Assembly: GCA_903928285.1 (NCBI GenBank)
Contig: CAIYQH010000484.1
Location: forward strand, 1-14,147
Direction: 5' to 3'
Length of the DNA: 14,147 nt
DNA from: an uncultured Bacteroidales bacterium
GTDB taxonomy: Bacteria; Bacteroidota; Bacteroidia; Bacteroidales; FEN-979
Both the position numbers and the translations under genes were made by a program. Under the pieces are notes generated by a model. The model searched no databases. It was not told the origin of the DNA and was given only the letters and a program-made list of their open reading frames with translations. Shown piece by piece: positions 1 through 7,576 of the stretch. How positions within the stretch are numbered: position 1 is the first letter of the stretch; each line of letters begins with the position of its first letter.

Positions 1-1
1 C

Positions 2-88
2 GTTACTTCTAAAGAATTAGGTATGGTATGGAATGAAAAAATTAATATGTTAAAAATTGCAAAAGAAAAAGATCCAGTTGGTACAGAG
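2..88 (+). other. AT-rich apparently foreign coding fragment at the window edge
   Basis: Bases 1-80 contain 21 G/C out of 80, whereas bases 91-170 contain 39 of 80, so composition changes sharply near base 85. Read from base 2 on the plus strand, the stretch has no stop, and its codons nearly all end in A or T (for example GTT ACT TCT AAA GAA TTA GGT). That is the pattern of a gene from a low-GC genome. The translation includes the run MVWNEKINMLKIAKEKDPVG, which I do not recognise. The same frame stays open to 439, but only because it continues as the antisense of the minus-strand flavodoxin gene, where it looks random. I infer a chimeric join or a recombination point at about 80-88; the exact base cannot be fixed from one sequence. 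Confidence 0.5.
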
Positions 89-730
89 GTCGCAGTTGTC
101 GCAGGCACTGGTGGCGTAAAACGATTTGGCAAGGATAAAACGCCCGACGAAAAAATAGCCAATACTGACAGGCGATACCAGCAAATCCTGGATGATATCG
201 CGGAAAGCGGTATAGACCCTTTTGCCGCTGAGGATCTTGTCGGCAAAGGAAACGGTGATCCGCTTGCAGCGGGCATAAATCGAGGCCACCACCATTTCCT
301 TGACTCCCGGATGGAAGGAGATCCAGTTGGAGGGCAGATCGATGGACCGCAATCCCACGATGCGGTAACCCTTCAGCAGAAGGACAACAGCCGCCAGCCA
401 GAGAGCGATCCCGCTCAGCCCGGGCACAAACCATTTTGAAAGTTTCAGCCCGGCACGGGTATTCATTAAGAAGACACTGTTCCCCTTCGCACGCGGGAAG
501 CGGAAAATGAAGTACATCATGGCCGGGGGATAGTTGAAGCCATGGGTGGGAGAGATAAATCCCACCAGGGAGCCTTGGGGAGGAGGCTGAATGTGTTTGC
601 GGTCGGTTTCGGCGATATCCGTTGTTTTTGTGGGTGTCCCGCCTGCCTGAGCCGTTTCGGCAAACCACCGGGCTACATTCCGGGCGTTACCTGTACCGGA
701 AAAGAAATAGATGTTCAGTGAAGTAACCAT
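50..730 (-). CDS. EFR1-type flavodoxin/4Fe-4S ferredoxin protein, C-terminus truncated
   Basis: This is a predicted cytoplasmic electron carrier of the EFR1 type, combining an N-terminal flavodoxin-like domain with a C-terminal ferredoxin domain. The FMN phosphate loop SGTGNA is at residues 11-16, a second flavin loop SPTHGF at 60-65, and a third around NTRAG at 90-94. A hydrophobic stretch follows at about 106-120. The ferredoxin part begins with C210, C213 and C216 (CDNCDLC). The fourth cysteine-proline of that motif and the whole second cluster are missing: after C216 the frame reads TNWIFFFCNF and stops. The break coincides with the AT-rich join at about 85, so the native gene very probably continued and bases 50-82 are not its own. 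The start at 730 places the SGTGNA loop at the usual distance from the N-terminus. The gene is divergent from the SNF2 gene. Redox partner unknown. Confidence 0.75.
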   Translation of the reverse strand: MVTSLNIYFFSGTGNARNVARWFAETAQAGGTPTKTTDIAETDRKHIQPPPQGSLVGFISPTHGFNYPPAMMYFIFRFPRAKGNSVFLMNTRAGLKLSKWFVPGLSGIALWLAAVVLLLKGYRIVGLRSIDLPSNWISFHPGVKEMVVASIYARCKRITVSFADKILSGKRVYTAFRDIIQDLLVSPVSIGYFFVGRFILAKSFYATSACDNCDLCTNWIFFFCNF

Positions 731-764
731 GCTTGCCGGAGAACTTTTTGGAATATCTGTTTCA

Positions 765-797
765 GGAAGTAAAGGTAACGAATGGCAGGTTACTTCC
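765..797. promoter_or_regulatory. Inverted repeat in the divergent intergenic region (possible operator)
   Basis: GGAAGTAA at 765-772 is the exact reverse complement of TTACTTCC at 790-797, with a 17-base spacer. Inside it, GTAAC (775-779) and GTTAC (789-793) form a second, smaller inverted pair. The element lies between the minus-strand flavodoxin start (730) and the chosen SNF2 start (869), where promoters for both genes must sit. Weak -7-like sequences occur in both directions (TACCTTTA on the minus strand at 770-777, TATTTTAG at 815-822), but neither has a good -33 partner. A regulator binding site is possible, though an 8-base repeat this close can arise by chance. Confidence 0.25.
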
Positions 798-868
798 GGT
801 TCGGATTTCTTTCCTATTTTAGCAAATTATTTCTTCCGGCAGTTGTTAAATATTATATTACAAGCCTT

Positions 869-3800
869 ATGTATGAGGATTTCTGGCGTTATCCCAGGAA
901 AAAAACAAAGACTAAACTGAGGACTCCTTCACAACGGTTGAAATTTGGTCAGACCTGGTGGGGCGAGCAATGGCTGAATGCCCTTGCCCACATCGATTAC
1001 GACAACCGGCTTCCGCGGGGACGCGCCTATGCAGGAAATGGTTCGGTACTGGAAACTAAAATAAGCGGAAACAATATTACCAGCAAGGTACAGGGGAGCA
1101 TGCCGCGGCCGTACAACATTTCGATTTCAGTACCTCTTTTCACTCCCGGTCAAAAAGAGAAAATGGTCAGCGGGATACAACAGGATCCATTCATCCTGAC
1201 TAAATTACTCAACCGTGAGTTGCCCCAGGAATTGAACCGGCTTGCGCTGGACCAGGGAACCCGGCTATTTCCGTCGACCTGGAAGGATTTTTCAATGAAC
1301 TGTTCCTGCCCCGACTGGGCAGTTCCCTGTAAACACCTGGCAGCAGTGATTTATGTGATATCCCATGAGATAGATTTAAACCCTTTCCTGGTGCTGCAAC
1401 TGCATGGACTGGACTTACTGGAGGAGCTGAAAGATGCCGATTATGGATTGGCAAATCATAAGGAGGAGCTGATCCCGGCCATTGAGAATATGGTGGTTGA
1501 AAAGATCCCGCAAGAGGGTGCACAAGCTGATTTCGGTGATGCCGGCCTGCCCGATTTTTCAAAAATTCCGGTGAACGGCAGTACGTTGCTTTCCCTGCTT
1601 CCTGCAAAACCACTTTTTCACAATAAGGATTTCAGGGAGATACTCCAGTCGGCCTATAAGAGTCTGGCGAATGGAATGCAAAAACAGATGCCGCCTGCGT
1701 TGGAGAGCACTGCAGCCGCAATTTTCAACAGACTGACCTCCTTTGACGATACCATGGTCCTGATAAGTCCCGACTTGTCTGTTGATAATGTGGCATTGGT
1801 TACCGGAGGAGAGGAAGGGGAGGAGATTCGTATTTCTTTCCGGGAGTTTGCCATAATGCTGGAAACAATTGACCCTGTTCAGCTTGCAAACTGCAATGAT
1901 TTCCTTCGCGGGATAGCCCTCCACAGGCAGTTTGCGGCGATGCTTGCCCGACAGGGGGCCATTATGCCCCAGCTGCTGACCAATAAAAATGAAGCGATGA
2001 TGATCCGCTGGATTCCGGCAGTCAATGATCCTGAACTCCGGGATCTGACGGAAAAGGTAAAATCATTTGCCAGACCGGGAACAGTTTGGGTGTGGCACGT
2101 ATTGAAAAAGAATAAGCAACAGTATTGTCCGTTAACCGAGGAAGAAAATTCCATGATGATGACCTCGCTGTTTCTCAGCCATTACATGAATTTGTACAGC
2201 AATACACAAAAGTTCATGGATAAGGGGGATAGCAGGATTGTAGAGATGTTTTTTAATTTGAAACCGGCCACCTTTACCAGCCTTACCGGGAAGCAAATTC
2301 CCAATACCATACAGCTTTGGTTGAAACGGCTGCATATCGGGAAAAAACAATGGTTACCGCTTCTCCATACCGAAGAAAGACAAGGCAGGTTTTATCTGGA
2401 TTTCCTTGCTATAAACCGGGATGCGCCACTTGACGTACCTGTTCCAATGCAGCAATTTCTTACCCTGAAAGAATATACGCAGGTAAAGTACGAATTACTC
2501 AGGGATTTGACAGGGTTAGCTGATATTTTCCCTGATATCGGTTTTTATATCAAAACCCTGGGAAAACAATCCATTCAATTCGACAGCAATGGATTTGTGG
2601 AGGTGTTTATGCGGATCCTGCCGATGCTGAGATTGCTCGGCATCGAAATGCTGATGCCCAAAGCGCTTGAAAAGGTGTTGTCACCCCGTCCTACGTTACG
2701 ATTATCTGCCGGAGCGAAGAGCAAATCGATATCCTACGTAAACCTCGACCAGCTGCTTTGCTTTGAATACCAGGTAGCGTTGGGCGATACGCTGATTTCG
2801 GTATCCGAATTCAGAAAGATGGTGGGCCGGTTATCAGGAATTGTGAAGATTAAGGATCAGTATGTTTTACTGAAGAATGACCATCTTGAAAAATTGTTTG
2901 CACAGCTTGATAAACCGGTTGACCCTTCGCCGCACGACCTGTTGAAGGCGGCGCTGACCGGAGAGTTTCATGGAGCAACAGTGGAACTTTCGGCCGAAGT
3001 GATGGAATTGATCGACAGGATGAAACAACCCGGAATGGTAAACCTGCCGGCTGGCCTTACTGCCAGTCTGCGACCCTATCAGCTGGCAGGGTACCGGTGG
3101 ATGGTCAAAAATGCTGCCATTGGCTTTGGCAGTCTGATTGCCGATGATATGGGGCTGGGGAAAACAGTACAGGTAATCGCTGCCATTTTAAAGTTCAAGC
3201 AGGATGGGCAATTGGCGAAAAACAAGGTTTTGGTGATTGTCCCGACTACCCTGCTTACCAACTGGCAAAAGGAAATTGAAAAGTTCGCCCCGACGATCAA
3301 AGCGTTGGTCTATCATGGAGCCGGCAGGAAACTGGAGACAACCGAACCGGATATGGTGATCACGACCTATGGCATGATCCGCAGCGACCTGGCGAAATTC
3401 AAAGCAAAGGAGTGGCACGCCGTGGTTATCGATGAGGCGCAGAATATTAAAAATTCAGCAACCGACCAGACAAAAGCTGTAAAGGGGCTGAAAACAGGCA
3501 TCCGTATTGCCATGAGCGGCACACCTGTGGAAAACCGTCTTTCGGAATACAGAAGTATTATGGACTTTGCCAATCCTGGTTACCTTGGATCAGAAAGGGC
3601 CTTTGAGGCTGAATTTGCAACGCCTATCCAGGTGTACCACGACCAGGAAAAGACGGTGCTTTTCCGCAAGATCACGGCGCCCTTCATCCTTCGGCGGTTG
3701 AAGACCGATAAATCGATTATCTCCGATCTTCCCGATAAAATTGAAAACAACCATTATTGTTCGCTGGGAAGCGAACAGGCTGCCCTGTACCAGAATGTAG

Positions 3801-4468
3801 TCAACACCGCTATGGAAGAGATTGAACAACTCGATGGCATCCAGCGGCGCGGGATGGTACTGAAGATGATCACCGCATTAAAGCAAATCTGCAACCATCC
3901 TGATAATTATCTTAAAAAAGGCAACGCAGATCCTGCACAGTCGGGAAAATCGCTGATGCTTGTCGATTTGCTTGGTCAAATCAGGGATGCCGGTGAAAAA
4001 ACCCTTATCTTCACCCAATACAGAGAGATGGGTGATATCCTGACGAAGATGATTGAAAACCAGTTTGGAATGGTTCACCTGTTTCTCCATGGCGGCACGA
4101 CCCGTATGCAGCGTGATGCGCTGGTAGAAGAGTTCCGCACCCGCCATAACAAATGGGTCTTTATCCTGTCCCTTAAGGCCGGCGGAACGGGGCTTAATCT
4201 TACGGCAGCAAGCCATGTAATACATCACGACCTCTGGTGGAACCCGGCGGTGGAGGCACAGGCTACCGACAGGGCTTTCAGGATCGGGCAAACAAAAAAT
4301 GTGATGGTTAACAGGTTGCTTACCAAAGGTACTTTCGAGGAAAAGATCGACGAAATGCTCAAAAGCAAACGGGATCTTGCCAACATGACCGTGGCCACCG
4401 GTGAGAAATGGATCGGGGAGCTGTCGAACAGTGAATTAAAGGAGGTTTTTGCATTAAACTACACGTAA
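869..4468 (+). CDS. SWIM zinc-finger SNF2-family DNA-dependent ATPase
   Basis: This is a large bacterial SNF2-family protein (1199 residues from this start). Such proteins use ATP to translocate on double-stranded DNA; the target is unknown. A SWIM zinc finger lies at residues 145-156 (CSCPDWAVPCKH, CxC...CxH). A long middle region of unassigned function follows, then the two ATPase lobes. Visible motifs are Walker A DMGLGKT (760-766), DEAQ (855-858) as the DEAH-box equivalent, SGTPVENR as motif III, IFTQY near 1047-1051, AGGTGLNL (1104-1111) as motif V, and QATDRAFRIGQ (1131-1141) as motif VI. All key residues are present, so the ATPase should be active. The frame is open from ATG 782, but I prefer ATG 869: family members begin shortly before the segment ending in FGxxWWGExW, and the extra 29 residues look like translated intergenic DNA. 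No nuclease or methylase is adjacent, so there is no support for a defence role. Confidence 0.92.
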   Translation: MYEDFWRYPRKKTKTKLRTPSQRLKFGQTWWGEQWLNALAHIDYDNRLPRGRAYAGNGSVLETKISGNNITSKVQGSMPRPYNISISVPLFTPGQKEKMVSGIQQDPFILTKLLNRELPQELNRLALDQGTRLFPSTWKDFSMNCSCPDWAVPCKHLAAVIYVISHEIDLNPFLVLQLHGLDLLEELKDADYGLANHKEELIPAIENMVVEKIPQEGAQADFGDAGLPDFSKIPVNGSTLLSLLPAKPLFHNKDFREILQSAYKSLANGMQKQMPPALESTAAAIFNRLTSFDDTMVLISPDLSVDNVALVTGGEEGEEIRISFREFAIMLETIDPVQLANCNDFLRGIALHRQFAAMLARQGAIMPQLLTNKNEAMMIRWIPAVNDPELRDLTEKVKSFARPGTVWVWHVLKKNKQQYCPLTEEENSMMMTSLFLSHYMNLYSNTQKFMDKGDSRIVEMFFNLKPATFTSLTGKQIPNTIQLWLKRLHIGKKQWLPLLHTEERQGRFYLDFLAINRDAPLDVPVPMQQFLTLKEYTQVKYELLRDLTGLADIFPDIGFYIKTLGKQSIQFDSNGFVEVFMRILPMLRLLGIEMLMPKALEKVLSPRPTLRLSAGAKSKSISYVNLDQLLCFEYQVALGDTLISVSEFRKMVGRLSGIVKIKDQYVLLKNDHLEKLFAQLDKPVDPSPHDLLKAALTGEFHGATVELSAEVMELIDRMKQPGMVNLPAGLTASLRPYQLAGYRWMVKNAAIGFGSLIADDMGLGKTVQVIAAILKFKQDGQLAKNKVLVIVPTTLLTNWQKEIEKFAPTIKALVYHGAGRKLETTEPDMVITTYGMIRSDLAKFKAKEWHAVVIDEAQNIKNSATDQTKAVKGLKTGIRIAMSGTPVENRLSEYRSIMDFANPGYLGSERAFEAEFATPIQVYHDQEKTVLFRKITAPFILRRLKTDKSIISDLPDKIENNHYCSLGSEQAALYQNVVNTAMEEIEQLDGIQRRGMVLKMITALKQICNHPDNYLKKGNADPAQSGKSLMLVDLLGQIRDAGEKTLIFTQYREMGDILTKMIENQFGMVHLFLHGGTTRMQRDALVEEFRTRHNKWVFILSLKAGGTGLNLTAASHVIHHDLWWNPAVEAQATDRAFRIGQTKNVMVNRLLTKGTFEEKIDEMLKSKRDLANMTVATGEKWIGELSNSELKEVFALNYT

Positions 4469-4492
4469 CATGAAATACCGGAAGAATTACCG

Positions 4493-5923
4493 ATGACCGA
4501 AATGAATGATAGATTCTCCGCCAGATGCAGGCCAGAATTATACAGGATAATCCTTTTCCTTTTCCTGCTGGCGATATCCGCCGGATGCCACGTGCTGAAA
4601 ACTGAAAAGCCACATGAGGAATACAGAACCACCTCCTACACCCCGCATTATTCCTATATCAACATCCCCCTGGAAACGAATGTAAAAACCCTGAAAAGGA
4701 TGATAAACCGCGAACTCAGCGGGGTCATTTATTCAGATACCAGTTTTGAGGACCACAACCGGGATAACCTGATGCTGCGGGCCACCAAAAGCGACAGCAT
4801 CACCCTCACAATGGAGGGAAACCAGGTTGCTTACCGAGTTCCGCTGAAGATATGGCTCAGAAAACGATTTTCGGCAGGATTGCTTGGATTCAGCTATTCA
4901 ACCACCCAGGATGCGACTGCGGAGGTGGCGCTGAAATTCAAAACCACCATCAGCCTGGGGAAGGACTGGGTCATCAATACCGTTACTCTTTCCGATGGCT
5001 ATGAGTGGATCAGCTACCCCCAGACGATGGTCGGCCTGATGCAGATACCGCTCCCCTTTATCTCCGACCTGCTGGTTCAGTCAAACATGCAGATGATCAC
5101 CAGGGAAATTGACCTGGGGATCAAAGAGTCGTTTAATCTCCGGTCGGTGATGACCGACACCTGGACGCGCATGCAAAAGCCGGTGCTGGTATCGGCCGAA
5201 AATTTGCTGTGGCTGAAGATCACGCCGGCAGAATTCAGCACCGTGCCCCTGCGGGCCTCCTTCGCCTCCATTAACCATCCGGTCAGTCTCAAAGCAGTGG
5301 TGCAACTCTATTTCGGACCGGAACCTGAATATTCACCAAACCCAATTTTGCCTCCCCTGAAGATCACCAGTGTCATACCCGATCATTTCAGCATCAATTT
5401 TTCGATGGACATGCCCTTTTCAAGGATCAATGAAATGGCCAGGAAACAGTTTACAGGCTATGTGTTCAGCTACCGCAATTATAAGATCACGGTGCTCGAC
5501 ATCTCCATTTACGGACAGGGCGACAACCTGATCGTGGCCCTGGTGGTGGAGGGAAGCATAAAGGGGACCATCTATCTTTCCGGCATTCCTGTTTTTGAAC
5601 ATGACAGCAATACCGTCGTTTTGTCAAACCTCGATTTCCAGGTCTCCACGCGCAATGCACTGGTAAAAACCGCCTCCTGGATGTTCCATTCGGGACTGGT
5701 GCAGAAGTTGTCGTCAAGCCTTGTCGTGCCCATTGGCGATCGCCTGCAGGATGCCCGCAAGGAGCTCGGTTCCTATCTTGAACAAAACCAGGACATAAGC
5801 TGGTTCAAAATAAAAGGGCAAATTGACAAGCTTGATCCCGACAGAATCCTGATCACCCCCGATGCCGTAAAGGCCTGCTTTCAGTTTGAAGGAAAAATCA
5901 AAGTGAACCTGAACCCCGACTGA
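4493..5923 (+). CDS. DUF4403 family lipoprotein
   Basis: This 476-residue protein resembles the DUF4403 family, for which I know no established biochemical role. The N-terminus has basic residues (R11, R13, R18), a hydrophobic segment at about 19-30 and a lipobox ending AISAGC, so C32 is the likely lipidated cysteine after signal peptidase II cleavage. The residues after it (HVLK) do not look like the acidic Bacteroidota surface-export signal, so a periplasm-facing outer-membrane anchor is the more likely location; that is inference. The rest is rich in alternating beta-type segments with no obvious catalytic motif. Typical family features are an early Y-S-Y-INIPL stretch and a mid-protein region around SDGYEWISYPQ. 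The gene starts 24 bases after the SNF2 stop and is probably co-transcribed with it. ATG 4502 (M4) is an alternative start. Confidence 0.82.
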   Translation: MTEMNDRFSARCRPELYRIILFLFLLAISAGCHVLKTEKPHEEYRTTSYTPHYSYINIPLETNVKTLKRMINRELSGVIYSDTSFEDHNRDNLMLRATKSDSITLTMEGNQVAYRVPLKIWLRKRFSAGLLGFSYSTTQDATAEVALKFKTTISLGKDWVINTVTLSDGYEWISYPQTMVGLMQIPLPFISDLLVQSNMQMITREIDLGIKESFNLRSVMTDTWTRMQKPVLVSAENLLWLKITPAEFSTVPLRASFASINHPVSLKAVVQLYFGPEPEYSPNPILPPLKITSVIPDHFSINFSMDMPFSRINEMARKQFTGYVFSYRNYKITVLDISIYGQGDNLIVALVVEGSIKGTIYLSGIPVFEHDSNTVVLSNLDFQVSTRNALVKTASWMFHSGLVQKLSSSLVVPIGDRLQDARKELGSYLEQNQDISWFKIKGQIDKLDPDRILITPDAVKACFQFEGKIKVNLNPD

Positions 5924-5931
5924 CAATCCTC

Positions 5932-6030
5932 CTGCATTGTCTGCATTGCCTGCATTGTCTGCATTGTCTGCATTGCCTGCATTGCCTGCATTGCCTGCAT
6001 TGTCTGCATTGCTTGCATTGTTTGCATAGC
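5932..6030. repeat. 9-base tandem repeat, about 11 copies (CTGCATTGY)
   Basis: Nine consecutive copies of CTGCATTGY run from 5932 to 6012 and differ only at the last base, T or C. Two degenerate copies follow (TTGCATTGT at 6013-6021, TTGCATAGC at 6022-6030), and a further decayed copy may be at 6031-6039. The array begins 8 bases after the stop of the DUF4403 gene and ends about 175 bases before nuoA. The decay at the nuoA-proximal end and the perfect copies on the other side suggest expansion by replication slippage. Copy number may vary between strains. There are no spacers, so it is not a CRISPR array. Confidence 0.95.
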
Positions 6031-6132
6031 CTTCATTCATTGACAAATATCAACCCAATCTTTGACATTTTACAACCCCTGTTTCTTACAGATCACGTAA
6101 TCAAACAAATAACGCCGGGATGTATATGTTTT

Positions 6133-6146
6133 ACCGGGTGCCCGGT
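6133..6146. promoter_or_regulatory. 14-base palindrome next to the nuo promoter
   Basis: ACCGGG (6133-6138) and CCCGGT (6141-6146) are exact inverted repeats around a central TG. The element touches the proposed -33 box of the nuoA promoter, a position suited to a transcription factor dimer. It could also fold in RNA as a 5-base stem with a 4-base loop, but no clean T-run follows, so a terminator for the upstream gene is less likely. The regulator is unknown. Confidence 0.35.
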
Positions 6147-6176
6147 TAGGTTATTTCATATTAATTTTTAACTTTG
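6146..6176 (+). promoter_or_regulatory. Bacteroidota-type promoter for the nuo operon
   Basis: TAACTTTG at 6169-6176 matches the Bacteroidota primary sigma factor -7 consensus TAnnTTTG at every defined base. TTAG at 6146-6149 is a one-mismatch -33 element (TTTG), with 19 bases between the two, the usual spacing. Transcription would begin near 6183, giving an untranslated leader of about 20-25 bases before the nuoA ATG at 6206. The -33 element overlaps the end of the 14-base palindrome by one base. Confidence 0.6.
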
Positions 6177-6205
6177 CCGTCCACATCTGTTAACTGATTC
6201 ACATT

Positions 6206-6556
6206 ATGAGCGCTGAAAGCCTGATTCTCTTCTTCATTGTGGGGGCATTCCTGGTGGGGTTCGCCCTTGTGTTTGCCCACTTCGTGGCTCCCAACTCCAC
6301 CAATTTCCAGAAGTCGGAAGCCTATGAATGCGGGATACCCTCCGAAGGGTTGACCTGGTTGCAGTTTAACGTGGGTTATTACCTGTTTGCCATTATCTTC
6401 CTTGTATTCGACGTGGAAAGTGTCTTCATCTTCCCCTGGGCCGTAGTAATGAAGGAGATGGGCATGGTTGCCTTTGTTGAAATCGTCATTTTCTTTTTTG
6501 TACTGGGTCTTGGCCTGCTGTATGCCTGGAAGAAAGGAGCGCTGAAATGGGAATAA
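6206..6556 (+). CDS. nuoA: NADH-quinone oxidoreductase subunit A
   Basis: NuoA (ND3) is a small membrane subunit at the junction of the two arms of complex I, beside the quinone cavity. The 116 residues carry three hydrophobic helices (about 5-27, 57-78 and 86-108). The loop after helix 1 holds the family motif KSEAYECG (36-43) with C42, equivalent to the switch-loop cysteine of mitochondrial ND3. Helix 2 carries FDVESVFIFPW with acidic D69 and E71, matching the conserved E. coli pair. Length is normal. It is the first gene of the operon and sits just behind the proposed promoter. Its last ten bases overlap nuoB, which suggests coupled translation. Confidence 0.96.
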   Translation: MSAESLILFFIVGAFLVGFALVFAHFVAPNSTNFQKSEAYECGIPSEGLTWLQFNVGYYLFAIIFLVFDVESVFIFPWAVVMKEMGMVAFVEIVIFFFVLGLGLLYAWKKGALKWE

Positions 6557-7101
6557 AAAACATGAAAGAGGCTGATTTCCGTGATAACGAAACCCTCGAC
6601 CTCTTCAAACAATCGGGTGGAAATGTGCTTTTTACCACGCTGGATGCTGTGATGGACTGGGGGCGTTCCAACTCGATCTGGCCGCTTACCTTTGCCACCA
6701 GTTGCTGCGGTATCGAAATGATGGCCACCGGCGCATCGCGCCACGACTTCTCCCGCTTCGGTATCGAAGTTTATCGTGCCTCTCCCCGCCAGGCCGACGT
6801 TATCGTGGTCGCTGGTACCATCGTCAACAAGATGGCCCCGGTACTGAAAAGGCTTTATGACCAGATGTCGGACCCAAAATATGTGATTGCCATGGGCGCC
6901 TGTGCCGTTTCCGGTGGCCCCTTCTTTTATAACACCTACCATGTGATCCGCGGCGTCGATCACGTGATTCCGGTTGATGTCTATATCCCGGGCTGCCCGC
7001 CACGCCCCGAATCACTGCTTTACGGCGTGATGCAACTCCAGCGCAAGATCAAGCTGGAGTCGCCCCTTTCAAACCCGAGAAAAACCACAGAATTAATTTA
7101 G
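6547..7101 (+). CDS. nuoB: NADH-quinone oxidoreductase subunit B
   Basis: NuoB holds iron-sulfur cluster N2, the final one-electron donor to quinone, in the peripheral arm. The four N2 ligands are present: adjacent C53 and C54 (TSCCGIEMM), C119 (MGACAVSGG) and C150 (PGCPPRPE). The 184-residue length is typical. The start at 6547 overlaps nuoA by ten bases; a second ATG at 6562 (M6) would remove only five residues and also fits, so the exact start is uncertain. The gene ends in TAG, one of three genes in this operon that use TAG as a normal stop, which bears on the nuoM anomaly. nuoC follows after 13 bases. Confidence 0.97.
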   Translation: MGIKNMKEADFRDNETLDLFKQSGGNVLFTTLDAVMDWGRSNSIWPLTFATSCCGIEMMATGASRHDFSRFGIEVYRASPRQADVIVVAGTIVNKMAPVLKRLYDQMSDPKYVIAMGACAVSGGPFFYNTYHVIRGVDHVIPVDVYIPGCPPRPESLLYGVMQLQRKIKLESPLSNPRKTTELI

Positions 7102-7114
7102 ATATTTTCCAAAG

Positions 7115-7573
7115 ATGGATAACGCAGCATTGAAGGAGCGGATTCTGGGCCTGGTTCCCGACGCAGAATTCCAGGAAAACAAACAATTCCTGACCTTCAT
7201 CATCCCACCGGCAAAAATGCACGAACTGGCTGTTACTTTAAAAACAGATTCGACCCTTGCATTCGACTACCTCTTCTGCCTTTCCGGGGTCGATATGGTG
7301 AAATACCTGGAAGTGGTGTATCACATCGAATCGACCATCCACGGCCATCAGCTGGTACTCAAGGCCCGTACGGCCGACCGTGAAAACGGCGCCCTGGATA
7401 CGGTATGCGACATCTGGCGCACCGCCGAACTTCATGAAAGGGAGGTGTATGACCTGATGGGCATCAGATTTACCAACCACCCCGACCTGCGCAGGTTCTT
7501 CCTCGAAGAAGGCTGGGTAGGCCACCCCCTGCGTAAGGACTATACGGATGCAGTTAACATCGTAGAACTTTAA
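7115..7573 (+). CDS. nuoC: NADH-quinone oxidoreductase subunit C
   Basis: NuoC (30-kDa subunit) is a structural protein of the peripheral arm that packs against NuoD and carries no cofactor. The family signature is clear: HEREVYDLMGIRF at 107-119, HPDLRR at 122-127 and GHPLRKDY at 136-143. The protein has 152 residues, a normal length for an unfused NuoC with a short tail. The TAA stop is followed by one codon (GGT) and then the nuoD ATG in the same frame, so a single stop codon separates it from a fused NuoCD. Confidence 0.95.
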   Translation: MDNAALKERILGLVPDAEFQENKQFLTFIIPPAKMHELAVTLKTDSTLAFDYLFCLSGVDMVKYLEVVYHIESTIHGHQLVLKARTADRENGALDTVCDIWRTAELHEREVYDLMGIRFTNHPDLRRFFLEEGWVGHPLRKDYTDAVNIVEL

Positions 7574-7576
7574 GGT

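Noticed and set aside
23..439. Plus-strand open frame of 138 codons at the left end
   Set aside because: Only the first part up to about base 88 looks coding. The rest is antisense to the well-supported flavodoxin gene and has no family-like features.
782..868. N-terminal extension of the SNF2 protein from ATG 782
   Set aside because: The 29 extra residues are aromatic-rich, unlike the family N-terminus, and overlap the divergent promoter region and the inverted repeat. ATG 869 gives the expected beginning.
869..4468. SNF2 protein as part of a DISARM-like or other phage-defence island
   Set aside because: No methylase, nuclease, PLD or DUF1998-type partner is adjacent. The neighbours are a DUF4403 lipoprotein and a flavodoxin, so a defence role is unsupported.
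5932..6039. CRISPR array
   Set aside because: The units are nine bases long and directly adjacent, with no spacers and no cas genes nearby.
5714..6046. Minus-strand open frame encoding Asn-Ala-Asp/Gly repeats
   Set aside because: It is produced by the 9-base tandem repeat running in phase with codons and then continues antisense inside the DUF4403 gene. There is no recognisable domain.
6133..6150. Rho-independent terminator of the DUF4403 transcript
   Set aside because: The stem is only five base pairs with a four-base loop, and the following bases (TAGGTTATTTC) are not a T-run. A protein-binding palindrome fits better.
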